Positions 33,815 to 49,466 are shown, counted from the first letter of the stretch. The stretch: DNA of 64,000 nt from Glandiceps talaboti (GCF_964340395.1 NC_135549.1:24821342-24885341); one strand, 5' to 3'. Translations and numbers: made by a program. Notes: generated by a model not told the origin, from the letters alone.

Positions 33815-36384
33815 TATGGTTGCATGCGGTCTTTTGTCATTACACTACTTGTTTACAACATTATAATTGTTAGCCTACAAAACTCAAAGGGAACCTCCAC
33901 ATTTCTACAATTGTATTCAGCTAGTACAGTCAAACTTTAGCATATGATCTGAAATGATTGTATAATTCGATCTCGATGATATGTAATAGGGTGCCTACAG
34001 TAGTTATAAGGGGGAAGTTAGCTAGCAGAATGAGTCAAAGTAAAACATATCTCTCTCCTTAGCCTAATCATATTATCGAAAATACGTCGCCCCCCCCCCA
34101 CCTGAATTGTAAAATGTGGCCCTCATTCCCCCAACCCTCCCCCTCGTAAATACTGACGGCTCTCATTATAGTTTTTCATCTCATGATTTATTCTTAAAAA
34201 GTACTAAACCTCAGATCATTGCAGTGTATCAATACAAGTGTCAGACTGAAGGCGTTAATATACAATCATTACGATTGATTTAGAGGCTATGCCGTGTTAA
34301 TGAACATTTTAATGTCAAATTTACACATTGGGGAGCTTGAATTACATCATATAACATTTTGAGATTTATTCACGTTTTGTTAGAGGGAATACAATCAGAA
34401 GATTCAAAAAATCCGAATGTAATGAAACAGTTGTACCTGATTGAAGTAACATTTAGAAAATGACAACATAACCCAATACATTTTGTATAACTTCAACAAA
34501 TCAACTCATCGTGATGAGTAAAAGAAGAAGCAAATACGCGCGATGTCCATTTACCCAAATGAACTACGTGAGGGCATACAAGCTATAAGGTTTCCAGCGC
34601 TATTCTTATCTTGATCATTTGGAGATGTCCATTGATAGATGGGTAGTCATCACATACTGATTACTTTTGGATCACAAATTAAACCTGCTCGGAACTGTCA
34701 ACCACGCGGGAGCTTCAGTGATTGTGTAAGTGATGAGAATTGAGAGGAATTTGGAGTTCTGGAAATCCTTCTTACTTACCAATTATTACCCTGGCCATTG
34801 TCATAAAAATGCTATTACACTGCATGCAGGAAAATAGTATGAAAACAAATTCAAAAGAGATTGAATGGTAGATTTACTTGACCATGAGAAACATGTGTTG
34901 AGGAAATGAGTTTGCATTTATGACCTGTTGACATTACCGTGATGTATACAAACATCAGAAACAGCAGTAAAAATCACCGGACTTGGAATGCAATGTAATA
35001 ACCCCCTGTAGTATATTCTCTCAATGCATATTATATTTATGCTCCACACTGAACCTCGAAACCCCATGCAAATAAATCACGTAGGGAGAGTGTGTTTTAC
35101 ACTGTCTAGAGCAAGATTTATGGTAAAGACGGAACAGATGATGAAAGCAAGCTTAGATCATACGCTTTATGTTTTTTTTGCCGTTTGGTAGGTGCAGTCT
35201 TTCGAAGAGTAAGTATTATAAGAACAGTACTGTTCGTGGATTGAATATTATAAACGCACTGTACATTTACAGTCTACGTGTACAATAATGATGAAGTTCA
35301 GCTATTGATTACCGATTTCCGTTGGTAGTTTGTTATTGATTAAAACTTTGCCAATATACCCTTGGTGGATATATATCAATGCAATAGCACCAAGGGAACT
35401 GACGAGTAATTGTGTTATTGACTTGTTACATTGTCAAAGTGAATATACGAGTATTTCGTGAGAGATAGTTGCCTTGATAGAAATGCCTATGGCATCATGA
35501 TGTCTAAAAATGCACATCTCAGTGAGGTACTATATTAATTGTTGGCTACGTCACATAAACTTACAACATTTAATTGATTGTGGTAAGCGTGATTTATCCA
35601 ATAGAGAGTTCCGAAGCAATGCGAAATGTCGAAAATCAAAATCAAATGTGTTGGCGAATCATGTCATCCTTAAATACTTCTTAGATGTCATAATAAGTTC
35701 CCCGGATATTAATGAAGGCATGCAGCCTTTATTATGACATGACGCCGATGAGATATTTCTTATTTGTTTCCAAGAGCATGTAAAGGAACGCAGCAACATT
35801 AAAATTGGACACAGAAAATTGGACATTGAAAACAGAAGTGATAACACTACATTTATAGATTTTATCAATTTATATCTCCTGAAGTGACCTGATATAAATA
35901 TTCGAGTTGATGGCACAAACGTTCTTACGCAGAAATATTATGATTCGGTCGTAATATAACGAGTGCACATTATAACGTCATTACTAAACATAGCATTCAA
36001 AACTATGTTTTGTATGAGATTCCGTGATTGGAATACTATGTAAGTAGGGTAACAGCTAACTCTTTATACAGCGATCAATCATTCCAAAAAAGGTAATATT
36101 AACCACACAATACGCTCAATGGACAATTTTGCGTAATTGTGTAATTCTTGCGCGTCTCAGATATATTTGAATTCCATAGATGTACGGTTTATTTGCCAAA
36201 GTTAAGTTTGGAGTATTAATATCAATCTAAATCCCATAAAGGCTATAAAAACAATCGATCAATCCAAGACTAAAAGTCATTTTCAGTCGACATTTACAGT
36301 GTCGAAGACTTCAATAATTCATGCTTGCTGGCCAAAACGGAATGAACCAAACATATCAATTTGTTTTCATTTTGGTCATTGCAG

Positions 36385-36471
36385 TCTTGGTTGAAAGGTT
36401 CAACTTCTTTGTCTAGCCTACTCAACTCATACTGGAAAGGTTTGACGGCACCGTTTGAACATTTCCCAAAG
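36385..36471 (+). CDS. Candidate orphan exon
   Basis: A strong acceptor (TTTGGTCATTGCAG), 29 open codons in phase 0-0, and an AAG|GTAAGA donor. The reading includes LLNSYWKGLTAPFEHFPK, which faintly resembles the TRPC LP-PFN-IPSPK segment. No neighbouring exon was found, so it may be chance or a pseudogene piece. Confidence 0.2.
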
Positions 36472-37896
36472 GTAAGAGTCCCTAAGATATCGATATACTA
36501 CTTGAGGGCACATAAGATGTCCGTTGATATCTCAACAATGCCAATAACATCATTACTTTATATAATATTATATGGACATTGCATTATTAGTCTCTTATTT
36601 TCTTAAGATTCTATATTTATAATTGACTACATTATTATGAATCGAATTGTCCACCATTACCACATGTTGTCCTCGTATCAACTTAATTAATTAGCGACAC
36701 CCCTTTTGTTCTAACTTGTGATGTGTAACTGTACGTACAAAGTAAATTATTCAGAACACGTTAACGCATATTTATTGGATGACTAACACTCAACAAATAT
36801 GTATTTCGTTACTGGTTTGCCGACGGCACATATCGTCTAGCAAAGCGTGGGGAATACATTTTCTCAAAGTTGTAATCTTCGTATTAAGGTAAAAATGCAT
36901 TGAAACTATTCATAGCTGAAAGTAGCAAATATATTAGCATATTATAGTAATACTATTAGTATTGATTATCAGTAAATGAGTCAATTAAATACACTTGTTC
37001 AATATTGAAATAAGCCACCGTTCGGCAAGATTAATGCTAACCTCAACTACTTTCTGAGAAAGTTTTTCTATTAAAATTTGATCGGTTACCTTTCTAGAAA
37101 AGTGTTTTGTCATATATGACGTATGTGAAATTGTGATTTATTGTCTAAGTGTAGTTTGATTTACGTTGAGATATAAATGTGTCATCATCATAGTTTTGCA
37201 TCTTGATTTGTTCGCCTGTCTGCATGCTTCAGTGGTTTTCGTAATGGATTAATGGCCGGGGTTCCAGTAGCTCTTAAGATTCATTTGGCGTACATTCAAC
37301 ACATGCTAGCATTTCAACTTATAATAATAGTTCCAAACATTTGACAAGAATTACAATTTTCATATAATGCATTACATTGAATATACAATATCCAAACCTT
37401 ATAGGGCAGAATGTGTCCTACATGTCGTAACAGGGCTTACTTTTCGGATATTTATATCTTATGGACAATTGTACGTATCATGTTATCTGTTTAACGCAAA
37501 AGGGGAAAACGCAGTTTTTTCACACGATTTATAAGGTTGTTAATCACATATGAGGACAATATGTTCCAATTAGTTAATGACGTCAACTTCACGGACGGAT
37601 TAGGGTAAACCTAACAAACCATGTACCAGTAGCTAATGTTTCGCATTTTAGTGTACCAAGAATATTGAGTATGTTAGATTACATTAATTGTTATGCACCC
37701 TCTTGCGCAGGAAGAGTACTTCTATATCAAGAGTACTTCTATATCATGTAATACAAATGAATTAGTCGTGTCTCACAACTTAGCTAAATTCTAAAGATAC
37801 AAAAGATATATTATCACAAAGTGGCAACATGTAGTACCTATAATAAGTAAGTATACGCTAATTTCAACCAATCCATATAATACAAACACAGACAAA

Positions 37897-37938
<42 letters not shown>

Positions 37939-40900
37939 GTTACACACTACTTTATTATTTCTACTGCTAGGTTCCATTCTGGCTTCATTATATCGTATCA
38001 CAGATTTGATTAATCCACTGGGCACACAATTACGTCTATGGCTGTACAAATCAACAGCTCTGCCAGTTAAGTTTGTCCAATGTATCCGGGTCATGCTTTT
38101 CGATTAGACAATATCAGTCACTTGGGTACATATGTTATCTCTCTCAATTCAGAGTGTGACTGCGTTAATAATCCTTGTTAGTTCGCATGCACAACATTTC
38201 TTCTATATATATAGTAGATGCGATAAATACACAGTAATCGGCGTCACCTACTAAAAAGAGGATATAGTATTCGCGTTTCCTGACTACAAAATATTCAATT
38301 AATGAACTTCTTTCGATCCAATCAAGTGTGACAGCGAGTAACAACTTATTATTTCGAATAGAGTATGCAGTTTTGATAATAATTTTAATAACACTTCAAC
38401 AGATTGTAGCACCCTGAGTACGTTTATAATTTATGTCAAATCAAATGAAAATGATGGCACAAGTACAAGTAAAATCTAAAAAAAATGTCGTCTGGCTCCA
38501 CAAAGGTATCAATATTTATAATGCTACATTCCATCGTCTGACTGAACAAATATCTTACTAGCATCGCTACATTTCATCTACTTGCATGGTAGACGTTTTA
38601 CTAGTCCAATTACTACACTTCTGTTTCTGACTTGACATATGATCTTAATAACGTTCTTAATTTGCTACATTTAATTCCATGTAATACCGTTATCTTAACA
38701 GATTTAACTTCAGTAAGTGATTTATTCTGAATTAAGGTACTCTGGTTTGCAATGTTCGATATTTACAGTGAAGTGTATATTCTTTAACTCTAACTGATTC
38801 CCTAATGTTCTACACTAACTTCATGATAATGGCAACTCAAGCAAAGCAACTGTAAAGATGCTAGCAAGGTTGTTGTGTGTCATCAGACAAGTGTAGCAAT
38901 ACTTGTAAGATTGTTGACGAGCCAGTTGATATTCTGTTTCAGGCTTACTGGTCTCATATCAATTGTAAAGATACTGAACGTCTAACATAAAACACATGCA
39001 TAAGAGGGAAATTTAATTTAGTCAAAAGCAACATTTTAACACGTTTGACGTTCATATATACGAACATTAGCTAACAAGGAGAGATAGATGACATATTTCT
39101 GATCACCTCACCTGTGTTAATAACATTTTGTTGTTTCTGATTGTGTCAATAGTTGACATGGTCTCTGAAGCGTCAATTAGTCATAGACACCATGCACCAT
39201 AGTAAAAAAATATGTTGAGGCAGTGGGTAACAATACGACTTTTGGAGTGAATCTTATGCATACAATATTGATTTTTAAAAAATATGATAGATTGGGCTTG
39301 TTACTAAATCGAGTCTTATACCAACGATAGCTTGCGCAAGCTGACACCGTCCCTGGACGTCGGGTCATTATGTACAGCAAATGGTACGTGTATTTATATG
39401 CCATAATGTACTTTTTTTAAAACATACAATTGTAACTGGTACGGTGATTTAAATTGGTTTGTGAATTAATAATGATATCCACAACCAGACATTGCAATTG
39501 CTAGACTAACAGACAACTGTTTTAGGCCAAAACGTGAGTATACAATCTAGAGTGAGGCGAATATTTCTTGTCTTTTCTGCAAAATGATTTCGTAAACGGT
39601 AATGTCAGACAAAACGTCATTACTACTGGTTGGTTAAGGATAGTAATAGTTATAATTGTAAATCTGGACTAAGCATATTAACATAAATGACGTCACGTTG
39701 CATTAGCGTAGATAGTTGTCACATAAAGAGTCAGTATATCGTGTAGCGCGACGGGCGGAGAAGCTGCATTCGGAAAATTACAAGGTCTGTATATTTTATT
39801 TTACATGCATGAATTCCAGCCATCGAAAGGTTCGCAAGGAGTATTTACCTTAAAGCTTGAGGGATACGGGTGTAAGAAAGTAAAATTGATTATATATTCC
39901 GTTCGGTTAGAGAGTGTGTCCGTCCCTGCTTTACTAAGCAAACACATGTTCACGAGTTTGATGTAATTTAATAAAACTCAATCAAGTACGTTCTTCTACA
40001 AGTTGTCGCCAATGCTTAATCATTAATTACCGTGTCATGCAGTTCAGAGTTTTAGGTCTAATGCACAGTCATATGAATGATAATTAAAGGAAATAGTTAT
40101 GACATCGTATACCTTTTGCAAAAACTGAGAAATATTACATTCTGTAAACTGAAAAGTAATTAGTAATATAATGTATTTACACTAATTTTGATACCAATAC
40201 TCTACAGGCTACTTTTACTATATACGTCAGTTATAGAACGAGATGTCAATCTCTCGTCATGGCTCTTTTAATATTTACTGTTTGTGTAGTCAAATTCAAC
40301 ATGAGCCAGACTCACTCTCTTTGCTTTTTTTTGCAAACACATTGCCATAGAACTCAATTAATAATTCTTGCAATATTCCAATTAATTTTATGATTGTTGT
40401 CTTTGTATGCCTAGTCCGACAATGATGAAAAATCAAGCAGTAATGACAACATAACACAATTTATTGATCGAGGATGAATTAATTGTTTATTCAGCATCTC
40501 GAGCTTCGTTCAACAGGATATTACGGATGCCGTCAGTTTTGTTTTCCAATGCGCCATTCACAGTGTAATATTGATAGACATTCCCGGAAGTAATGTCCAG
40601 TGATATAACCATAACTATACAATAAATGAGAATATCGGATTGGAAATTTGTTTGCATATATATTACGACATATAACGGTTTGTTAGTATAACAAATTTTG
40701 AATAAATCCAGCAATCGTTATTCAATAGCCATCATGTCTCGTTCATGAGCACTATTCCACCTGCATGCCTTGCCTACGGGTAGTAGTGTTAAGTTTCCTC
40801 TGTGGGTCTACAAATTGTTCGGTGATATGAGACTGCCTGAAATTTACTTCTACATCAATAACATAAAATACTAATACTAAGGACTGTTTTAGTGAATAGT

Positions 40901-41911
40901 CTCTCTTTGTAACCATTAACGAGTTATGGGGGTTTCTTTAAAACCGTCTTAAATGCAGGTGCAGGTGCAAATTGTGGAACTGAAACTCATGAATATACAT
41001 TGTCCAATGAACAATTATCAACTTCCAATGCATTCGGGCATGTTACCAGCTTTTTAGAAGCTTTACTGATATTAAGATTATGCACTTTGATCCAACAAAG
41101 GAAAATGCCAGCAGTAATACTTCACTGTTGTATTAGTACTACTAATAGAAGCAGCAAAGAGACTGTACCGTAAAATAGATAGAAATCACGTGTCATCAAG
41201 ATGTGTACCTAGATTTTCCTTGAGGAAAGATGTTAAACATTAAATTTCAAATGTTGGCCTTTCAACCTAATGATGAAATTAACTTACAGTTTCTGTCTAT
41301 GGATCATCAACTTAGGGATCAAAATTTGTAAAGCACTGAGAATCATACATTGATACAACGGCTTTTATACATAAATTGCTGTTACCGTCAGCTGGTCAGA
41401 GCAACTAGAATTCAGGTAACATAGTTGTAACGCCCACACGTGTCGTCTTTCCTCAATTTTTACTTCATTAATGGAATTTGTACTGTATATATGTATGTAC
41501 AGTACACTTACATTTATATGAGTATATATGTAATACATGTATTCTAATATACTAAGTGTTGTCACAAACGGTTTTGTCACAGCGTTTTAAAAGATGTGAT
41601 ATTTAAAAGATATGATATTTGCTCGGCTATTAAAGGTCTCTTGTTACCAGTTGGTGCACATGTGACTGCGGGCTACTAGTATGATAATATGTACACCTCC
41701 AGCTAACAAAATAGAAAGAAGTAAAGTCCATTAGATTTTAAACACGACAACTGACAATCCAAATATCCATAGGCTGACAGCAGTAAATAATTGGTTTTCC
41801 ATTAGGCTGAATTGTCAATAACATGGAGTTGGTATACTACAATTGAATAATGGACGGACCTTCGGATAAAGTGGTCGATCTAGATGTGTATGCAGTATTT
41901 CTTTTTTAATT

Positions 41912-42362
41912 TTTGTGCTGGGAATTCCTCCCAGCGATTTTCTGTTATGCAGACAAATACACACAAACAAACAAACAAACAAACAAACAAACACAAATGC
42001 TACAGAGATCCATTCGGGTTTGGGACTACGTGACAGGGCTATACTGCACGCTCTATATCACGTTGCTGTGGAACTGTCAATGCTTTCCCAGTCAGTCCAC
42101 AGGTTATCCCAAAGTCATCCAGCCCGGCAAACATAGCACCTGTGGGCTCCATGTGAATAATCGTCCCCGACTTTTCGAGGAGTCCCCCAAATTCGCACTC
42201 GTCTTGTGAGTGAGACGCGGCTGAGTGATACAACCTACCCATCCAGTCTGTAGAACACTCACCCTGGGTTTGGGTCGGTCACAGAAAAATCCCCTGATTC
42301 CAGTGGGATTCGAACCCGTGACTGCTAATCCTGTGCGCTAACCACTACGCTACAGGGAGCCG
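41912..42362 (-). mobile_element. tRNA-derived SINE with hairpin tail
   Basis: Minus strand: head GGCTCCCTGTAGCGTAGTGG (box A) and GGGTTCGAATCCC (box B), a body of about 290 nt, (TTTG)n, then the hairpin GCTGGGA-GGAAT-TCCCAGC shared with 1188-1222 and 17478-17513. Not a working tRNA: the 3' acceptor strand does not pair. Confidence 0.7.
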
Positions 42363-42598
42363 GTTTATGCAGTATTACTCGATAACATATATTGAACATC
42401 CGTTTGACATTTTACGACCTTCATCTTGTGACTCATAATATTCTTGAAAAGAAAATAGAATTCTATAAATCTAATAAAATTTAGCAGCCTAAAGTTTAAA
42501 AAAAAATATATCAATTGTTTTCATATCAACATAGGTAACACACTGGCACCTAGACACAGAGACACAGACACAGACACATATATATAGAGTGTGTGTGA

Positions 42599-42652
<54 letters not shown>

Positions 42653-42655
42653 GTC
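42599..42655. repeat. (TCTG)n microsatellite
   Basis: Twelve or so perfect units. Confidence 0.95.
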
Positions 42656-42789
42656 TGTGTGTGTAAGGCTCATGCATCTATGTGTGCATTTATATGCAAT
42701 ACACTCACTCATTATTCTGACTATTACAGACAAATTGCAAATTAAATCATCGGACATAGAGGTCAACATAAACAGGCAGTCAATTTAAG

Positions 42790-45700
42790 TCATAAAAAAT
42801 CACAATTCTTAACTGCCTTGCATGTATGGCAAATGCATACAGGATCAGAAAAAGCTGCTTGGTTCGTTATCAAAAATATTCTGTTTTGGGTGAAAACTCC
42901 CATAACGCTACTTATGTGAGTGTGTTTTCCATAGACTAGGGATTCGGTTGTGTGTAAATATCTGGTCTAAAGAGCTGTCATATCGTGCCATTAACATTAA
43001 GGACATTTTAAATTCATTACTTTCAAAATTACAAACGTGAACGACCACGATCGTGTGTGTTTTCGCAGAAGACAGAGATAAAAGATAAAAGCAAATGTAA
43101 ATGTTTATGCATCACTAGACTTTTACTGCACGAAAGGACCCAATTTTCTATGTGCAATTACAAAATCTGTCAATTTTATACACCACTATTTCAAGATTGT
43201 GACGTGTTATAGAGATGATTTATTCATCTGGAGTTTATGTGTAATGGAAACAACATATCATTTATAGTGATTGTATTGATAACAAGTTGAAAATTGTCAC
43301 GAAATAGTTAAATAACACCATGTCGGAAAGTGAGCTACAACATCTCCCATTATGGTAAACTTCTATTCATATCTGGTCAAATACGTGCAGTGAATGCCAT
43401 CTAGATAAGCAGTGATATATTGACAGGCATTACGTCTTACAGTAGAGTAAATAGTCAAAGTTGAGAACAGTCGTCTTTTTTCATCATGATTTCATGTATA
43501 AAGTATCATCATTCGACTTAATTTATTATATTATTGTGTAACATTTTCATGTAATGGGCTTTGTGCCTTTTAGCCATCGTTTTTTAGGGAATTGGAAGTT
43601 GAAAAATTGGCGTCTTTTCTACAACGTGCATATCATTCTTAAAAGCATTGCCACATTTTATCGTCTGGCTAAACAAAATTCTTACTAGCAGTTGTACATT
43701 TTATCGTCTTTTCATTTTTAGCCTGACATACTATTATCTCAGTAACTGTCATAGTGTAAATGATTCTCTCTTTTTTGCTGTTTAGTGCGCTGGTTTTATA
43801 ATGTCAGAATATTCACGATTTAACGAGAACTGTCACGATACTTGTATAGCTGAAGAATGAAAATGTAGCAGACAAGCCAGGAGATGACGTTTACTAATGC
43901 TAGAAAGAGTTCTTTGGAGCCATTAGCGCAGCAATTAATATTAATAAAATTGTATGTCTAGACAGACACGAAACGTAGCAATAATATTTCTATCTAACCA
44001 TTCGCTGAAATGTATATTCTGATAAGACTGTTGTCGCATGGGGTTCAGGTTTTTAAGTATAACTTTCCACATGCAATAATCTGCGATTTTGAAATAGAAA
44101 TTAGGATAAGAGTGTACAGACTTGATTCATATTTTTTTTTAAATTACGATAGCAAAGACGTATGTGATAAGACTTCCATACAACCGCGTAAGTAGGTTCC
44201 TAAAACGCAAACAGGCAACAAGTACTTAATGTTGTAACTCAAGAAATGCACAGCAAGGTGCCTGCCGACAAACTCGTAAATAGTAATTACCTCATTTTTT
44301 ATATTAAGTATCAAGGGATGTTGTTTCAAGAGCGATACATGTCGACGTATTTAAATATCAGTTAACCCTTCAAGATATATTTATTATTTATGTTGAGATA
44401 GTATCAATAGTAATAGATGGCGTTCTATACAGTTGCAATACCCAAATAAAAAAAAGAGGCCCTGTAAAGTAGTAATTAATAAAATACATATCATTGGATA
44501 AGTGACAAAACATTAAGATAGGAATGTCATAAAACATTAAACCGTCTGCGTTTTTAGCTACATCTTACTCTGTAAGTGAGGGGTCTAGATTATTACAGAG
44601 TTACTAGGAGGAATATTGCCTGTATAAATTCCCTCTGTGTACTGTCCATAGATTAAAATTGATAGGGATATAATCATCTATACCAGAAACCCTGAGACAC
44701 TTAGCGTACATACAGTGGATAAGATATGTCGTGCGTTATGAGGTATTGTTTCACCTGTGGGCACTATAAAAGTATTAACAATGAGCTCATAGAAAGAACT
44801 TACTCATAATAGACAATGAAAGAGAGAGGAGAAACTCAACTTTGAGGAAAATGTACAAGTTAGTGCTAAATATGTCAACATATAGCAGGACTAGATAATT
44901 CCTGTTTAAATTCCTTCACAATATCCTGTATATCAACAGCAAACTAAACAGGTTGAACCCACTAAGATTGCATACAAAAATATCTACCTTTTGTCACACC
45001 ACGCACCACAGAGTCAATTGAACATAGTTTCTACTCACGTAACAACATGACCATCTTATGTACAGACTGTCTCCTTTTATGAGGAAATACTTTAGACTTA
45101 CAATACCCCCCCCCCCCCCCCGGGTCAATTGTACATGACTCTCTCCGACCTAGAAGAATCATTTTTGGTAAATTTAGTTTGCTAGTAAGGAATTTATCAA
45201 TAAATGTAAACCTAAGAAAAGATACTTCCCTTTGAAGAGTTTATATACCATATTTTCCAGTGTGGACGCTTTATTGTTAAGCCTAATGAACTTATTGCAT
45301 TCTACTGATGATGTACTTTCACAACGAATAACTATATTTTTACTGGGTTTTTTCACTGGAAATCTGAAATGTAAATCTTGGAGATAACATAGATATCAAT
45401 CTTTGTGCACGTAACGAAAATCACAAAAAAACAAAAACAAATATCCGTCGGTGAACTATATACTTACGACGGCAATTGCCTATCATTACGATAAATTGCA
45501 TTAATAACAACTCCCTCCCCTCGACGTTTATGCGCACTGCACTTATTTAATAGATGTGACAAGTATAACGGATCGTTTGTCCTACGAGATAATCAACTTG
45601 GGAATCAATTCAAAATCAATTTCTTGGGTTTTTTGTTAACATATTGTAAGACCTATCAAGCTTCACTGTCTGAAAATAGACTCGATGGTATTGGGAATAA

Positions 45701-48700
45701 GTAGTTAATGGTTCCATAGGCAATGAACCGTATTGAAATATAAAAATTAAAAACTTATTTTTTTTCCATTAATGAATGTCAGAAAGACCTTTAAGAACTG
45801 TGACATATAATGCCTTCAAGTTACAGCTTTTCATTCTAGTTAATTATTTTTTTAAAAGGCTCACATACATTAATATTGCATTGGAATACGCAAAATTAAG
45901 CTCGCTGTGTCGTATTGTCTTCAATGTTCGTAAGGCATCTGGATACCTACTTACAAGTACATTTCAGCAGCCTCATCTAGATTGTGTAGTCGTAATCGTC
46001 TGCGTAATTTGTGAGTAAACGTGTCATAATTGTACATAGCATATTGTAGAGCTCTATCCACTGTGATGGAACACATGGTCTCTTTCTCATGAGGTGACAA
46101 ACACTCTAGTACTGCTAAATGGCATGTATTTTAATGTGTTCAAATGTTGACTAACTGTTCATTTGAAAACTCATTAGCTTATACTCTTATACTGAAACTG
46201 TACGTACGATTCATCTTCGAAAATGTATTCATCAGTCACTGGATTATTTTTCGTCCTCATGGTTCAATAACGTTACAATTGTCTTAAGACTTCTGTACTA
46301 TTGCTAATGAGCGTCAATGACATTGTTCTGAACAGGCTATGAACGTGTTAGGCTATTTACGCTGTTCATGTATCTCCTTAGTCTGTCGAACTTTCCTCGA
46401 TCATGTACGTAATGCTCGTTTTTGTGAGGGGAGTTATTTTTTGTTTTGTTGATTCTTTTCAGCTCTATTATGATATAGGATATCACTGTCCTGTTCGCTG
46501 GACTGAATGGTTTTTGTACACACCGTTATTGTTTGTCCGATTTCAGCAGGTTGAATATATGCCATGTGTCAGGGTGGGTTTACAAATATGAGTCTCTGAA
46601 CTTGTAGGATGTCTAGAAAGTACCTTTATTCTGCAGGTCTGCAAGTATATACACAAAAGTTACACTTGTGTAGCCGTACTGGCCACGTCTGCACTGCTGC
46701 CTTAACTAACCTGCCGCGCATGTTTATAAGGGAAACATCATTTGATGAAAGATATGTAGAAGGAAATGATTGGATATTAGATTTTGAAGATGGATGTGAT
46801 TGGATGAGGAGAAGTTAGCAGATGAGTCCAGATGACATGATGAATGTACATAGAAATCGAAATGAATATTTTATGAACACAACAAATGAACACAGTATTG
46901 TAAATCACAAAACGAAACACAACTGTGACACACATTTGTTAACATGGCTTATTTTTGTTGTTATCTTGGGAATGGTTTGAGCGTTTGTCTTCGTGCCATG
47001 GTCATTACTCGTTGATTCTAGTCTCTAGTTTTTAATGATTTTATACAGTTAAGTCGGTCTACTGTAAGTGCAGACAAGACAAATGCATGAATTTTATGTC
47101 CAGACACTGTTATGCATAAACTGGTTTATCTTCGTTCGTACTATAGAGTTAAAATGTCCATGTTGTTGATTAAATCTGTGAGGCATCCTGCTGTCTACAT
47201 ACATGATCAGATCCAATTTATCAACATGTAATTTGATGTATTAGCAAATAATTTCCAGAAGGATTAGTTTCGATTCTATTTGCAACGCTTTGTTAACGCG
47301 AGTACTATACGTAGAATATTCTATATGTTTGCCTTGGCGTTTTGCGCCAGCGGAAGTAATTTTGTTCAGAGGGCTATGTTTAGTTGTTTGTGTTGATCAG
47401 CTTTTGCAGTATTACTATTGCCATGTCTCTGCTTTTTTACTCACCCCTTTGTAGCATACAAATCCAAGTTTCGATGAATGTATCATATATCAGAATGTAA
47501 CATAAGTGCAAAAGATTGTATCTGTTTTCCAACAAATAGTGATAGCTTGATAGTTTTCTTCGTATGCTTGTCATCTGTATGGTAATTAAGATTGGTTGAT
47601 GTGCAATTCTCGCTTTTACCCCATATTTGAACTTTCTAGTCCTATACACTATCCGCGAGAAGCCTAATCTCCGAACACTTAGGTCATCGAACAAATATTT
47701 ATTTGTTTGAACCCGATGACAGACTTAATTCCTTTGATGGCCGTGCTTTCTTACTACTCAAATTGCCGCTGGAGCTTCGACGAACAACCAGTCAATGAAT
47801 TGAAAAAGAACCTGAAAACATATTTATTCGGCAAAGTTTTCAATATATAACTGTACAGCGCCTCTGAGTCTGATTGATTGACTGATTTTTCAAATTGGTT
47901 TATCTTTCTGAGCTTTCTTCATCATCGATCATTTACTTTACCATGATTTAATTGTTTCATGACTGTTTTAGAAATATATTGTTGTCGTATTCTTTTATTT
48001 GGCACAGGTTGTTCAATATTCCCTTTTGCATCTTCTCTTTTAATGTCCTGTTAACATATATTACACATTACTTTTGGTAATATCTCAATGTATTTATAAT
48101 TTTTGTCATGCAGTGTTGACTTGTTTCTCGTTTGTTATGTTTCTTGCATTGTACTATCGATCATGTATAAGTTCAGACCAGACGAATATATTTAGCATAT
48201 TGCGTAAGGACATTGCTGTGATAGAAGAGCGCAAAGATATCTACATCAGTATATTTGTACAGCAAGTCATCGGTATTACCATAACGGCGTCAAACATATG
48301 CCGTGAGAATGTGTCTCTATTAAGAGACTAATGCCACCTGTGCGCTATTGTTACACGGAATACTTGGTTAATACCGTGTAATACCTTGCTGGGAAAACCG
48401 AACCACATGGAACGATAAAGAAGTAATTAATCAAAAACGCCAGGAAGGTCTAAACATAGCTGTATGAACAATGCTGCAACTTCCGCTGGAACAAGACCTC
48501 AGCCAGGTATATTGCAATGCCAAAGTATAGCATATGATTCAATGAAACGTTACATTGGGAATCAAAATTACAAGAAGAAAATTCCGATTACCTCAAATAA
48601 TTTGTTTCTTACACATTTGTCTAGATTATATTCACAGACCAGGATTATAGAACAATATGACAAAAATCAACTCCAGCTTAAGTTAAAGCTTTTAATGCAT

Positions 48701-49255
48701 TTGAATATATATCACAGCAATGTCCGCACACAATACTCAATGCATTTGCCGTCTCTCCTATAATTGCAATACATCGACATGAACGTGCCAAACATATGGA
48801 AATCTATCACAGCTTAACACTATATAACGACGAAAAGTAACAATTCTAACTGTAAGTGTACATTCTTTAGGATTGGTTTGTCTTGACAACTATGTGTTAA
48901 TGACATGAAATAAGAGGCCTAATTATTTCTAGCGAACACATTCGAAATCGTCGTCTTTTATATTATTATAATAAACAGTCGAAATATATAACAGACAGGC
49001 ATGACATAATTGAAAAATGCTATGAGAAATGAAACCTTAGCGACTAGTGATAATTTCAAAGAGGATGCCGCAACCAGAGAGTTAACCATTCATGCTCATA
49101 CGATCCGGTGCGTCTTACTGTGGACTTAAAACATGTCAAATGTGAAAAGAAATTTTTTTAAAAATGCTTTCACTTTTGCTATATCTAACTTACGCCTAAG
49201 AAAAATAAATATTTGGCTTGGGTTACCCGATCCCACCTAGTTTTTAACTTCCGCC
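42790..49255. other. Long non-coding stretch
   Basis: Only short open frames with no recognisable family. A poly-C run lies near 45107-45122. Nothing else could be supported. Confidence 0.5.
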
Positions 49256-49259
49256 CCTA

Positions 49260-49466
49260 TCCATTTTTTTTACGTATTCGAGAAAACAAAATCGCGAAAA
49301 GTCTCGGAGGAAAATAGTGGATGCGAAAACTGACATCAAGTTACAAAGACAATACAATACTGTTCTTCCAATCTGTTATGGCTGTACATCTGATGGGAAG
49401 AAACCAATAACAGAGAGACCATATGGAAAGCAATGGAAAACATAATTACCTAAACTAGACACTCAC

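Larger units (their letters stand above)
32255..41900. other. Long non-coding stretch downstream of TRPC
   Basis: No convincing gene. It holds the TRPC 3' flank, a 24-bp palindrome (33791), the weak exon at 36385 and an (AC)n at about 37900-37936. A weak dispersed repeat near 38480-38760 resembles 43620-43800. Confidence 0.5.

Noticed and set aside
42290-42362. Possible tRNA gene
   Set aside because: Boxes A and B are good, but the acceptor stem does not close and the sequence continues into a SINE body.
45300-45350. CTGATGA at about 45306
   Set aside because: Weak helix II and no proper helix III after the GAA; not a hammerhead.
48074-48331. 85-codon hydrophobic open frame
   Set aside because: No recognisable family, splice context or neighbours; the length is within chance expectation for AT-rich DNA.
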